A stretch of 34,876 nt of DNA from Chloroflexaceae bacterium (GTDB lineage: Bacteria > Chloroflexota > Chloroflexia > Chloroflexales > Chloroflexaceae): assembly GCA_012034075.1 (NCBI GenBank), contig JAAURD010000024.1:1-34876 (forward strand), given 5' to 3'. Positions 9,322 to 16,163 of this stretch are shown one piece after another. The translations under genes were made by a program, and so were the position numbers. The notes beneath the pieces were generated by a model. It ran no database searches, was not told the origin of the DNA, and worked only from the letters and a program-made list of their open reading frames with translations. Position 1 is the first letter of the stretch. Every line of letters starts with the position of its first letter.

Positions 9322-9714
9322 TTATCCCTCCTGTGATGTTTTGCTGTGTTGTTCGTGTTCTTTGAGGTGGCTCATTGCTTCCTCGACGGTTATTTCTTTG
9401 GCTGCGAGCCGTTCGAGAATGGCCTGACGTGCCGATGGTTGTTCGGGTGCTGGTGGGCCGCCCAATGCGGTTACAATTTCATCGAGCCGGCTGCGGGCGG
9501 TGTTGTAGGCGATATTTAAATCAGCGGCCAGTTTTTGCACATTGCCGCGATGTTGCAGCAATAACTCGACAAAATCGAGTTGTTCACGGGTGAGTTTGCC
9601 GATCCAGCCGAGGTGAAATGATCCCTCAACGACGATGCCGCTTTCGGGGCATTCCAGCCGGGTGACGATCATTTCACCACCGGTCACTGGGTCGCGGGTT
9701 AGTAATGGATGCAT
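9322..9714 (-). CDS. DUF2089-family HTH regulator
   Basis: 130 residues from ATG 9714, chosen because AAAGGAG lies seven bases upstream; an upstream in-frame start at 9786 has no such site. The N-terminal part, 'DPVTGGEMIVTRLECPESG', aligns with the DUF2089 zinc-ribbon segment (as I recall it, CPVCGGEL.VTRL.CPSCG), but three of the four Cys positions are replaced, so zinc binding is probably lost. Residues ~42-82 (LTREQLDFVELLLQHRGNVQ, then LNIAYNTARSRLDEIV) make a helix-turn-helix like those of small sigma/LuxR-type regulators. The C-terminus, 'ARQAILERLAAKEITVEEAM', is a SHOCT-like helix pair resembling the one ending its operon partner. It probably controls its own operon. Confidence 0.85.
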   Translation of the reverse strand: MHPLLTRDPVTGGEMIVTRLECPESGIVVEGSFHLGWIGKLTREQLDFVELLLQHRGNVQKLAADLNIAYNTARSRLDEIVTALGGPPAPEQPSARQAILERLAAKEITVEEAMSHLKEHEQHSKTSQEG

Positions 9715-9735
9715 AGGGCATCTCCTTTCTTGCCA

Positions 9736-9750
9736 ATCACTGCCAGTGAT
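9736..9750. promoter_or_regulatory. Hairpin / operator-like dyad ATCACT-GCC-AGTGAT in DUF2089 leader
   Basis: A perfect 6-bp inverted repeat with a 3-nt spacer lies just upstream of the AAAGGAG ribosome binding site of the DUF2089 gene. Its place suits an autoregulatory operator or an RNA hairpin that hides the ribosome site. Binding by the DUF2089 protein is a guess. Confidence 0.4.
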
Positions 9751-9801
9751 ACCGGGGAAAAACGGCAAACGACCGGCAGAATACAAACAGGTATTACAAA
9801 A

Positions 9802-9830
9802 AAGATACCATGGTTGGCGAAAAAAAGCAA
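9802..9830 (-). promoter_or_regulatory. Possible promoter for the DUF2089-DUF4097 operon
   Basis: On the minus strand TTGCTT (9830-9825), a 17-bp spacer and TATCTT (9807-9802) preceded by TGG form a weak sigma70 promoter with an extended -10. An AT-rich stretch (9831-9890), unlike the surrounding DNA, lies upstream and could act as an UP element. The hexamers match only partly, so this is tentative. Confidence 0.35.
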
Positions 9831-9909
9831 TACAATTGGCAAAAATTACTATTCAGGAAATAAAAAATACTCTATCGGAATGATGTTCTGGTGTAGATCG
9901 CTGTTCATC

Positions 9910-9943
9910 CCAAATTCAGGTGATCGCTGGTATGTTCTTTGAT
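9910..9943 (+). repeat. 34-bp dispersed element, copy A
   Basis: Shares CCAAATTC-GGTGATC-CTGGTAT and a final CTTTGAT with copies at 10350 and 10601. A half copy (ACCAAATTCGGT) follows directly at 9945-9956, so the 5' end of the unit is duplicated in tandem here. Confidence 0.6.
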
Positions 9944-10026
9944 ACCAAATTCGGTTAATCGATACGCGATAGACTGATTCCGTATCCGACGTAGGTGCGT
10001 GCTTGTAGCCGCACAAAGGATCGTAG

Positions 10027-10045
10027 GCGCGGCTTGCAGCCGCGC
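10027..10045. repeat. GC-rich palindrome GCGCGGCT-TGC-AGCCGCGC
   Basis: A perfect 8-bp stem with a 3-nt loop, preceded by GTAGG. Related, less perfect units lie at 9991-10015 (GTAGGTGCGTGCTTGTAGCCGCAC) split by a loop, and at 10071-10093. These look like REP-type palindromic units. Confidence 0.6.
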
Positions 10046-10259
10046 AACCCTGAGCCGCCACAGCTCCCACGTAGGCGCGGGTGGAAGCTGCGCAAAAGCG
10101 GGTAGCAGACGTGCTGTAGCGGCGTCAGTGTGCTGTGCCTATCGCTTCAACCCGTTGGCTTTGACACGGAGTACATGCGCCCACAAGAAAGCACCTGCCT
10201 CTGGACTTGGTGCGTTGGGGCACGGACCGCCGTTTTCTCCTGGTATGCGCTCAGGTGCG

Positions 10260-10276
10260 TGCGGCTGCAAGCCGCA
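10260..10276. repeat. GC-rich palindrome TGCGGCT-GCA-AGCCGCA
   Basis: A perfect 7-bp stem with a 3-nt loop inside a wider AGGTGCG...GCACCT context (10253-10279). It belongs to the same family as the palindrome at 10027. Confidence 0.6.
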
Positions 10277-10349
10277 CCTCCAGCATGCGGAGCACGTCGC
10301 TTTTTTGTGAAACATAAGTACGGTAACAAGCACGCATCTACGTCTCATA

Positions 10350-10383
10350 CCAAATTCGGGTGATCACTGGTGGGCGCTCTGCT
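10350..10383 (+). repeat. 34-bp dispersed element, copy B
   Basis: Reads CCAAATTCGGGTGATCACTG and onward, matching copies A and C. It is preceded by TACGTCTCATA, which corresponds to TACGTCTGATA before copy C, so the true unit may be some 12 bp longer. Confidence 0.6.
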
Positions 10384-10440
10384 CGGACGCTGTGCGCCCT
10401 AAAGCAGGCTGCAAGTCGTACCTACATCTGATGCGTGCGT

Positions 10441-10457
10441 GCGGTCGTCCCGACCGC
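10441..10457. repeat. Palindrome GCGGTCG-TCC-CGACCGC
   Basis: A perfect 7-bp stem with a 3-nt loop in the repeat island. There is no T-tract on either side, so a terminator role is unlikely. Confidence 0.5.
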
Positions 10458-10527
10458 CGTGCGGCGGCAAGCCACACCTACGATCTTGCACCGACGGCAG
10501 TCCGGTGCCAGCGTGCTTGGCGTGCGT

Positions 10528-10542
10528 CCGCACAGCGTGCGG
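10528..10542. repeat. Palindrome CCGCAC-AGC-GTGCGG
   Basis: A perfect 6-bp stem with a 3-nt loop. Shortly after it, GCGCAGCACGCTG (10558-10570) recurs exactly at 19141-19153 in the second repeat-bearing gap, which links the two islands. Confidence 0.5.
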
Positions 10543-10600
10543 TCGTGCCGTCGTTGGGCGCAGCACGCTGACGCCCCTACAGCCGCACCTACGTCTGATA

Positions 10601-10634
10601 CGCCATTCGCGGTGATCACTGGTATGCGCTTTGA
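10601..10634 (+). repeat. 34-bp dispersed element, copy C
   Basis: Contains GGTGATCACTGGTATGCGCT followed by TTGAT, aligned with copies A and B after a one-base insertion. It is directly followed by CGAACGC, the same bases that open the 27-bp repeat at 10718. Confidence 0.6.
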
Positions 10635-10650
10635 TCGAACGCGGAGCGCC

Positions 10651-10690
10651 TGCTTTGTAGGGTAGCAGCGCGCTGCGACCCTACAAAGCA
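10651..10690. repeat. 40-bp near-perfect palindrome
   Basis: Arms TGCTTTGTAGGGT (10651-10663) and ACCCTACAAAGCA (10678-10690) are exact complements and enclose GCAGCG/CGCTGC, with one A:G mismatch; 19 of 20 positions pair. It lies about 70 bp past the response-regulator stop. It could stop transcription from both sides or form a cruciform, but it has no flanking T-run typical of an intrinsic terminator. Confidence 0.7.
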
Positions 10691-10717
10691 GGGCAGGCTG
10701 CAAGCCTCCGTTCCATC

Positions 10718-10744
10718 GAACGCATCAGATCAACGTGGTCAGAC
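10718..10744. repeat. 27-bp dispersed repeat, copy 1
   Basis: Begins GAACGCATCAGATCAAC and ends GTGGTCAGAC. It is identical over all 27 bases to 24384-24410. This copy sits 15 bp beyond the stop codon of the minus-strand response regulator. Confidence 0.8.
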
Positions 10745-10758
10745 TACGCGCCAGGCGC

Positions 10759-11448
10759 TTAATCTAGCGAGACAAACCCTCGCTGAATGGCATAGCGATA
10801 CATTTCAAACTGGTTATGCAATTGCAATTTGCGCATGCAGTTAGAGCGGTGGGTTTCCACCGTGCGCTGACTGATGCCTAACAAACGACCAATGTCTGGA
10901 GCACTTTCACCCTTGACGGTGAGATGAAAGATTTCGCGTTCACGCGCGGTCAGCGTTTCAAACGAATCAAAGGGTGTTTCGTTGGACCTTTCGATATAGG
11001 CTTCGATAGCCTTTTCGGAAAGGGGGGGACCAATATAGCGACGACCATGTAAGGCTTCACGCACGGCATGGATCAGTACGGTTGCATCGGATTGTTTGGA
11101 GACATAGGCAAGTGCCCCACCCCGCAATGCTTGAAGCACATAGGCTTCATCGGTATGCATCGAGAGGATAACAATGCGTGTATCGGGCGAGCATTTGCGA
11201 ATATCGGTTAGAATCTTTAACCCTTCCGCACGAGTAAAATAGCTTTTATCACTTACATGTTCATCACCATCTCTGGGCATAGTAAGATCAAGTATCAAGA
11301 CATGAGGCATTAAATGGGCAATGAGGTCAAGTGTTTCGATTAAGTCACTGGCTTCACCCACTACTTCAAAATCGGGTTCGGATTCGAGCAAAAACCGAAA
11401 ACCTTGACGGACTACCTGATGATCATCAGCAAGAAAGATGCGTACCAT
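10759..11448 (-). CDS. NarL/FixJ-type response regulator
   Basis: 229 residues from ATG 11448, preceded by AGGGTGG; an upstream in-frame start at 11478 lacks a ribosome site. The receiver (1-125) has D8/D9, phospho-acceptor D54 in 'LILDLTMP', S96 and K118. Between the beta3 loop and helix 3 there is an extra acidic and aromatic stretch of roughly 14 residues ('RDGDEHVSDKSYFTRAEG') not usual in this family. The C-terminal LuxR/GerE helix-turn-helix (about 163-228) reads 'LTAREREIFHL' and 'ISQRTVETHRSNCMRKLQL'. It should bind DNA as a dimer when phosphorylated by the kinase encoded just upstream. The genes lie 118 bp apart, and a promoter in that gap lets the regulator be expressed on its own. 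Confidence 0.93.
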   Translation of the reverse strand: MVRIFLADDHQVVRQGFRFLLESEPDFEVVGEASDLIETLDLIAHLMPHVLILDLTMPRDGDEHVSDKSYFTRAEGLKILTDIRKCSPDTRIVILSMHTDEAYVLQALRGGALAYVSKQSDATVLIHAVREALHGRRYIGPPLSEKAIEAYIERSNETPFDSFETLTAREREIFHLTVKGESAPDIGRLLGISQRTVETHRSNCMRKLQLHNQFEMYRYAIQRGFVSLD

Positions 11449-11547
11449 AAAGACCACCCTATCTGTGCAAGGCCGCATAACGATAGTAATTTGTGGTTAG
11501 GACAGGTTCACGAGAACCCCCACATACAGCTGATAAAGCTGATTTGT

Positions 11548-11575
11548 ATTATACCACATTTCGTCGTTATGGCAA
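11548..11575 (-). promoter_or_regulatory. Sigma70-type promoter for the response regulator
   Basis: On the minus strand TTGCCA (11575-11570), a 16-bp spacer and a perfect TATAAT (11553-11548). The -35 overlaps the kinase stop codon at 11567-11569. Transcription would start near 11541, about 90 nt before the regulator's ATG. Confidence 0.6.
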
Positions 11576-14500
11576 GAGTGGGAGTTCAACTGAGAGACAT
11601 GTTCCTTTTCCGGGCCATGATTCAATATTCAGCGTCCCATTGAGGCATTTCGCCCGTTCATACATCCCTAGTAAACCGCTTGAAGAGGCTTGCTGTTTGA
11701 CAATTTCGATCTGAAATCCCTGACCCTCGTCTTCGATCTTGATACAGAGTTGATCGTTTTCTACCCACAGACGCACCATAACCTCAGATACCTGGGCATG
11801 ACGGGCGACATTGGTCAGGGCTTCTTGAATGATGCGATAGGCCACCGTGACGACGCGGTCGGGCAAAGATCGGTGCTCTAAATCATGATGCTTAAAGTCT
11901 ACCTGCACCTCTGTCTGATCCTGATACCGCTCAAAATGCCAGAAGAGCGTGGGGAGCAGCCCTAGATCATCGAGCATGGGGGGACGCAGTTTGAGTGACA
12001 AACTGCGCACCTGCTCCATCAAATCAAAGATGTGCTGACTCATCTCTGCAATCTTGTGTTTTTGGGCATCGTTGGGTAGCCGGGGTAAGAGCTGCAAGCC
12101 AAGACGTAAGCCGGTCAGTTGCTGCCCAATCTCATCGTGTAGTTCGCCGGCGATCCAGCGACGTTCGCTCTCTTGTACATCCACCAGCCGGTGCGAGAGG
12201 TGTTGCAGCTGTTCTCGGTTCTGACGCGCCTGTTCAAAGAGATACGACTGCCACAACGCAATCGAGAGCCGGTCGACAATATCATCAATAATCTCCAGTT
12301 CTTCATCAGAAAAGCACTGATCCCTGATGGGTTGAAGCATAAAGCAGCCAATAACCGTATCGCCCACCTGGAAGGTTGCACGATACAGCTCATGGGTTAC
12401 TTTGCGTGTGGGCCAATCGTCATGCCAGGGGCAGCAGATGTCCTGTTCAGGAAAATGCTCCTGCATATGTAAACAGCAGGTATCTGGCTCAAATTCGTTC
12501 CGTGAGAACGAAGGGATGAGCACGAGATCGATCTGATGTTGATTGTTGTAAAACTGGGATACCAGGACATGCTTGGTTTCACGGGCCATCAGTACCAGAT
12601 GGGCGGTCTGATAGGAGATTAAGCTCTGCAACGATAGCAGAGCTGCCATTGCAATATCATCGGATGAATGTGCTTCCAGAATAGCTCGGTCCAATTTACG
12701 TTGACCCCTCAAACGAACATTTAAATATGCAAGTTCCTTCTGTTCTGTACGCTGTTCAGTGAGATCAGTGCCTAAGGTAAAGCAGCCGAGCACGCGGCCT
12801 TGCGCATCGATATGGGGAATATAATCGGAACGAAGATAGCGGATACTTCCATTCGGAAGTTGCATTTCCCAGGTATAGGTTACCTCTTCGCCAGACAGCA
12901 CCCGTTGTAACTTATCCAGAGCAAAGAGATAATTCGCTTCACCGACAACATCACGTACCGAACGACCAATCATCTGCTCTGGAGCAATGCCGAACCATTC
13001 TTGATAATACCGGTTACCAAACCGGTAGGTGAGGTCTGAATCAACATAAGAAATGAGCACGGGTACTGAGTTCGTGATGAGCTTTAACCATTGTTCATGC
13101 TCTTCGATCTGCTGAAACAGCTTCTTCTGCTGGGTAATATCGGTCTTGGTACCGATCATCCGCACGGGTTGGCCGGTATCATTAGGGATAACCTGGGCAT
13201 GGGTGTGGAACCAGCGAGCCTGCCCGTCTTTATGCCAGAGCCGATGCTCAATATCATAGGCTGGCAATGTTCCGGTGAGATGTCCTTCAAACGCAGCCAG
13301 AACGCGTGCGCGATCATCTTCGAGCAGAAACGTTGCCCATTCTTCCATACTGGTGCCAATCTCATGGTCCGCATACCCCAACATCTCTTTGAGTTCGGGG
13401 GAAAGATAGATTTCATTGGTGGTCAGATCAAGGTCCCAGATACCGACCCTACCGGCCTTGACTGCTAGCACATAGCGCTCCTGACTTGCAGCCAGTTCGG
13501 CAGTACGCGCTTTGATGCGTTGCTCTAATTCGGCGTTCAAGCGGCGTATCTCGGCATTCGCCCGTTTCCGCTCGGTGATGTTGGTTGAGATGCCACCAAT
13601 CGCGGATATCTCGCCCTGTTCATTAAAGATGGGGAATTTAATCGAGAGAAAATCGGCTGGTTGTTCATCTACCAGAATTGCTGGTTCCTCAAAGGTATAG
13701 GCACGTTGTGAGGCAATCACCCGTTGCTCATTGGCCTGCCATGCCTGTGCCAGTTCGGGCGGAAAGATATCAACATCGCGTTGATGCAGCATTTTCGCCC
13801 GCCAGTCAGCGCCTACAACTTGCTCAATCGCATCATTGAGCAAAAGAAACCGGCCTTCCAAGTCTTTGACATAGATCACCGCGGGTGAATGCTTTAAAAT
13901 GCTCTGTAACAGGTTTTCTCGCTCACGCAATGCTTCTTCTGCTTGTTTGCGGTCGGTGATGTCGATGCAGGTGCCATAGTGGCGGTAGGGTTGACCGGTA
14001 GCATCAAGGGCTATCTGACCGTGCAAGGCAAACCAACGCAAACTACTACCAGCATGATAGAGACGGACCTCGGTATCATATGTGTTGCAACCAGCTGCGA
14101 TCTGGTGTTTAATGACAGCTTGAATTGCTTCCAGATCTGGTTCATAGACCAGATTCTGCCATTCATTTACATCCTGGGGGGTGATCTCGGGTGCGTATCC
14201 GAGCATATGGGTAATGCCAGGACTAACATAGACCGAACCCGTGGCGACATCGATATCCCAGATAACTACTCGACCCATATTCACGGCCAGGTCATAGCGT
14301 TCCTGGAGCTTGGCGAGCCGTTGCTGACTTGTAGATAATGCTTCATCACGCTGTTGTTCGCCACTGATATCGCGAAATACGCCGGCGACACCACAGATCG
14401 CTCCTGATAGATCACACAGCGTGACTGCCGAAAGCTCTCCCTGAAAGGTGCTGCCATTACAGCGACGAAAGGCCAGAATACCGCACCATGAGTTATTATC

Positions 14501-15184
14501 AATGGTGTTCTGGATGCATTCCATCACATATGCTCGATCTTCGCTGAACATATCGAGGATATGCATACCTATGAGACTATCACCATAGCCCATAATGTCA
14601 CGACAGGCACGGTTAGCATAGGTGATCTTCCAATCAAGGTCAATCGTACCGATAGCATCAGCAATATGTTCGACCATATAATAAAATGCCTGTCGCTGCT
14701 CATACTGCAGCGCTGTTTCGACTACTCTGTGTTGTTGCTGCGAACGCCACTGCTCATAGAGTGTACCGGTAACAACAGTTAAGGCATCACACCCTTGTTC
14801 GAGCAACAACAAGCCCTCAACCGCACCAGGTAGACGATCAGAGATGGCCGGTAGGGCTGACCGCAACAGATGTCGCCGCACAAGATTCAACGCTGTCAGT
14901 ACATCTGCAAGGGGTACCCGTTGATCCTGGAGGATGTCGAGCAAGAGAGGTTCTATACCAATCGGATAGTGGTTGGTATCATGGGCTATCAGGCTTTGCA
15001 ACAAGGCTTCTATGACCTGGTCTACTGACGCACGAATTGCTTCGGGGGGAAAACGGTGATAAACGCCAACCTTATAGACATAATCATGCACAATGGAATC
15101 GACCATTGAGGTTCGTTGTTGTTGCATGTAATCAGCGAAGGTTTCAACCAGGGTCTGGTGTGATGGTATGGTCATCGTATCCAT
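11567..15184 (-). CDS. Multi-PAS/GAF sensor histidine kinase (NarX/DesK type)
   Basis: About 1205 residues. ATG 15184 is preferred because AGAGGA lies six bases upstream; ATG 15190 is the alternative. The N-terminal ~150 residues are helical and resemble the RsbRD N-terminal sensor domain. Five PAS domains follow (about 169-279, 296-419, 426-541, 570-691, 701-815), most closing with the 'GT..DIT..K' PAC motif. A GAF domain (~834-984) carries two Cys pairs (CC at ~903 and ~917). The HisKA_3 dimerisation helix has H~1016 in 'GELHDEIGQQLTGLRLGL', and the ATPase domain shows 'EALTNVARHA', 'DEGQGF' and 'GLLGMYERA'. No membrane helix is apparent, so it senses cytoplasmic signals, with PAS domains probably binding cofactors. 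It should phosphorylate the response regulator encoded next. Confidence 0.93.
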   Translation of the reverse strand: MDTMTIPSHQTLVETFADYMQQQRTSMVDSIVHDYVYKVGVYHRFPPEAIRASVDQVIEALLQSLIAHDTNHYPIGIEPLLLDILQDQRVPLADVLTALNLVRRHLLRSALPAISDRLPGAVEGLLLLEQGCDALTVVTGTLYEQWRSQQQHRVVETALQYEQRQAFYYMVEHIADAIGTIDLDWKITYANRACRDIMGYGDSLIGMHILDMFSEDRAYVMECIQNTIDNNSWCGILAFRRCNGSTFQGELSAVTLCDLSGAICGVAGVFRDISGEQQRDEALSTSQQRLAKLQERYDLAVNMGRVVIWDIDVATGSVYVSPGITHMLGYAPEITPQDVNEWQNLVYEPDLEAIQAVIKHQIAAGCNTYDTEVRLYHAGSSLRWFALHGQIALDATGQPYRHYGTCIDITDRKQAEEALRERENLLQSILKHSPAVIYVKDLEGRFLLLNDAIEQVVGADWRAKMLHQRDVDIFPPELAQAWQANEQRVIASQRAYTFEEPAILVDEQPADFLSIKFPIFNEQGEISAIGGISTNITERKRANAEIRRLNAELEQRIKARTAELAASQERYVLAVKAGRVGIWDLDLTTNEIYLSPELKEMLGYADHEIGTSMEEWATFLLEDDRARVLAAFEGHLTGTLPAYDIEHRLWHKDGQARWFHTHAQVIPNDTGQPVRMIGTKTDITQQKKLFQQIEEHEQWLKLITNSVPVLISYVDSDLTYRFGNRYYQEWFGIAPEQMIGRSVRDVVGEANYLFALDKLQRVLSGEEVTYTWEMQLPNGSIRYLRSDYIPHIDAQGRVLGCFTLGTDLTEQRTEQKELAYLNVRLRGQRKLDRAILEAHSSDDIAMAALLSLQSLISYQTAHLVLMARETKHVLVSQFYNNQHQIDLVLIPSFSRNEFEPDTCCLHMQEHFPEQDICCPWHDDWPTRKVTHELYRATFQVGDTVIGCFMLQPIRDQCFSDEELEIIDDIVDRLSIALWQSYLFEQARQNREQLQHLSHRLVDVQESERRWIAGELHDEIGQQLTGLRLGLQLLPRLPNDAQKHKIAEMSQHIFDLMEQVRSLSLKLRPPMLDDLGLLPTLFWHFERYQDQTEVQVDFKHHDLEHRSLPDRVVTVAYRIIQEALTNVARHAQVSEVMVRLWVENDQLCIKIEDEGQGFQIEIVKQQASSSGLLGMYERAKCLNGTLNIESWPGKGTCLSVELPLLP

Positions 15185-15255
15185 AGTCATTCCTCTGTGA
15201 GACGTTTGTTGTCGGTCTACCTTGATATGCTGTCTATCAGACCGCATATTTTTGA

Positions 15256-16059
15256 TTAACGTATTATTGGTGCTCGTTCAGCCACGACCAGCAACATCGA
15301 ACGTGTTGCGGGTATGGTGGCAGTCCATGCGGCCAGGGCAGCCTTGGCCAGGGTCCGCAATGGGTGTCGTTCGACCCGCCCGGCTTCCAGTCCGACTAGT
15401 TCACGGGCGGGCACAAACTGCCGCTGGATGACCCGTAGCCCGGCCTGTTGCACCAGCCAGCAGACTTCACTCATGGTATAGGTGCGGCTGTGGGTGGTAT
15501 AACGGGCTGTTCCTTCAAGCAGCATCTGCTGGCGAAACTCCGCCGTAGGGGTGAGGCTCTGCCAGCAGCAGAGACGTGCCAGGGTGAGCAAACGGCTTTT
15601 GGCATAGAGATCATTGGGCGTTGTGATAACCAGCTTGCCGCCATCAACCAGGACGCGCTGAAATTCACGCAGGACTGGGAGTGGCGAATAGACCAGATGC
15701 TCGATCACTTCGGCAAAGACGATCCGGTCAAATGTCTGATCGGCAAAGGGTAACCCTTCGTGTTCGAGGTTGATCGGCCAGACTTCTACTCCCAGGTGCT
15801 GCCACAATGCCTGACGCGTGCTCGGATCGAGATCAACCCCACGGACATGATAGCCCATGCCCACGAGCAACTGGGTAAATTGCCCCGGCGTCACCCCAAC
15901 TTCAAGGACCCGTGCGCCTGCTGGTGCTGCCAGCGCTTGCATTGTGGCAGCAAATCGCCGACGATGCAAACGAAGATAGTCACTTTTGCCGTCTTTGTGG
16001 GCAAACTGCGCTACCTGCTGCCAGAGGCTGGCGGGAATAATGCCATCGCTGCTGCTCAT
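15256..16059 (-). CDS. Class I SAM-dependent methyltransferase
   Basis: 267 residues from ATG 16059 (GGGAG lies unusually close to the start). SAM-binding motif I is 'RVLEVGVTPGQFTQLL' (~50-65; the usual GxGxG is degenerate), the acidic end of strand 2 is in 'GVDLD' (~76), and motif II/post I is 'FDRIVFAEVIEHL' followed by 'LREFQRVLVDGGKLVITTPN'. This matches the UbiE/Methyltransf_11 group, whose members methylate small molecules, lipids or sugars; the substrate cannot be told. It lies 66-72 bp upstream of the kinase on the same strand and is divergent from the YvlD-like gene. Confidence 0.88.
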   Translation of the reverse strand: MSSSDGIIPASLWQQVAQFAHKDGKSDYLRLHRRRFAATMQALAAPAGARVLEVGVTPGQFTQLLVGMGYHVRGVDLDPSTRQALWQHLGVEVWPINLEHEGLPFADQTFDRIVFAEVIEHLVYSPLPVLREFQRVLVDGGKLVITTPNDLYAKSRLLTLARLCCWQSLTPTAEFRQQMLLEGTARYTTHSRTYTMSEVCWLVQQAGLRVIQRQFVPARELVGLEAGRVERHPLRTLAKAALAAWTATIPATRSMLLVVAERAPIIR

Positions 16060-16126
16060 ACTCCCGATTCAGACTGCCTGATCGTTGCATTGCCCACAAT
16101 GGACCGAATCAGGTTGTCCCTTTCTA

Positions 16127-16155
16127 TTGAAAAAGTTGTCATTTTATAGTATCAT
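16127..16155 (+). promoter_or_regulatory. Sigma70-like promoter immediately before the YvlD-like gene
   Basis: TTGAAA (16127-16132), a 17-bp spacer and TATCAT (16150-16155). Transcription would begin around 16162, only one or two bases before the ATG at 16164, which suggests a leaderless or nearly leaderless message. A TATAGT at 16145 overlaps but has no matching -35. Confidence 0.5.
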
Positions 16156-16163
16156 AAAGAGAG

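Larger units (their letters stand above)
9843..10758. repeat. Gene-free island of palindromes and short dispersed repeats
   Basis: About 0.9 kb with no convincing gene on either strand: no open frame has a good ribosome site, and none resembles a known protein. It holds three copies of a ~34-bp element (consensus core CAAATTCGGGTGATCACTGG), a family of GC-rich hairpins built on GTAGG-GCGCGGCT-AGCCGCGC, a 40-bp near-perfect palindrome and a 27-bp dispersed repeat, each listed separately. The order is scrambled and copies are diverged, as expected for decayed miniature elements or REP-like repeats rather than one intact mobile element. It separates the DUF2089 operon's upstream side from the 3' end of the response-regulator gene. 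Confidence 0.7.

Noticed and set aside
9843-10758. CRISPR array in the repeat island
   Set aside because: Repeats are of several kinds, irregularly spaced and diverged; there are no uniform spacers and no cas genes.
15229-15239. 11-bp GCTGTCTATCA upstream of the kinase and, inverted, near the cyclase promoter
   Set aside because: Too short to be significant in 35 kb.
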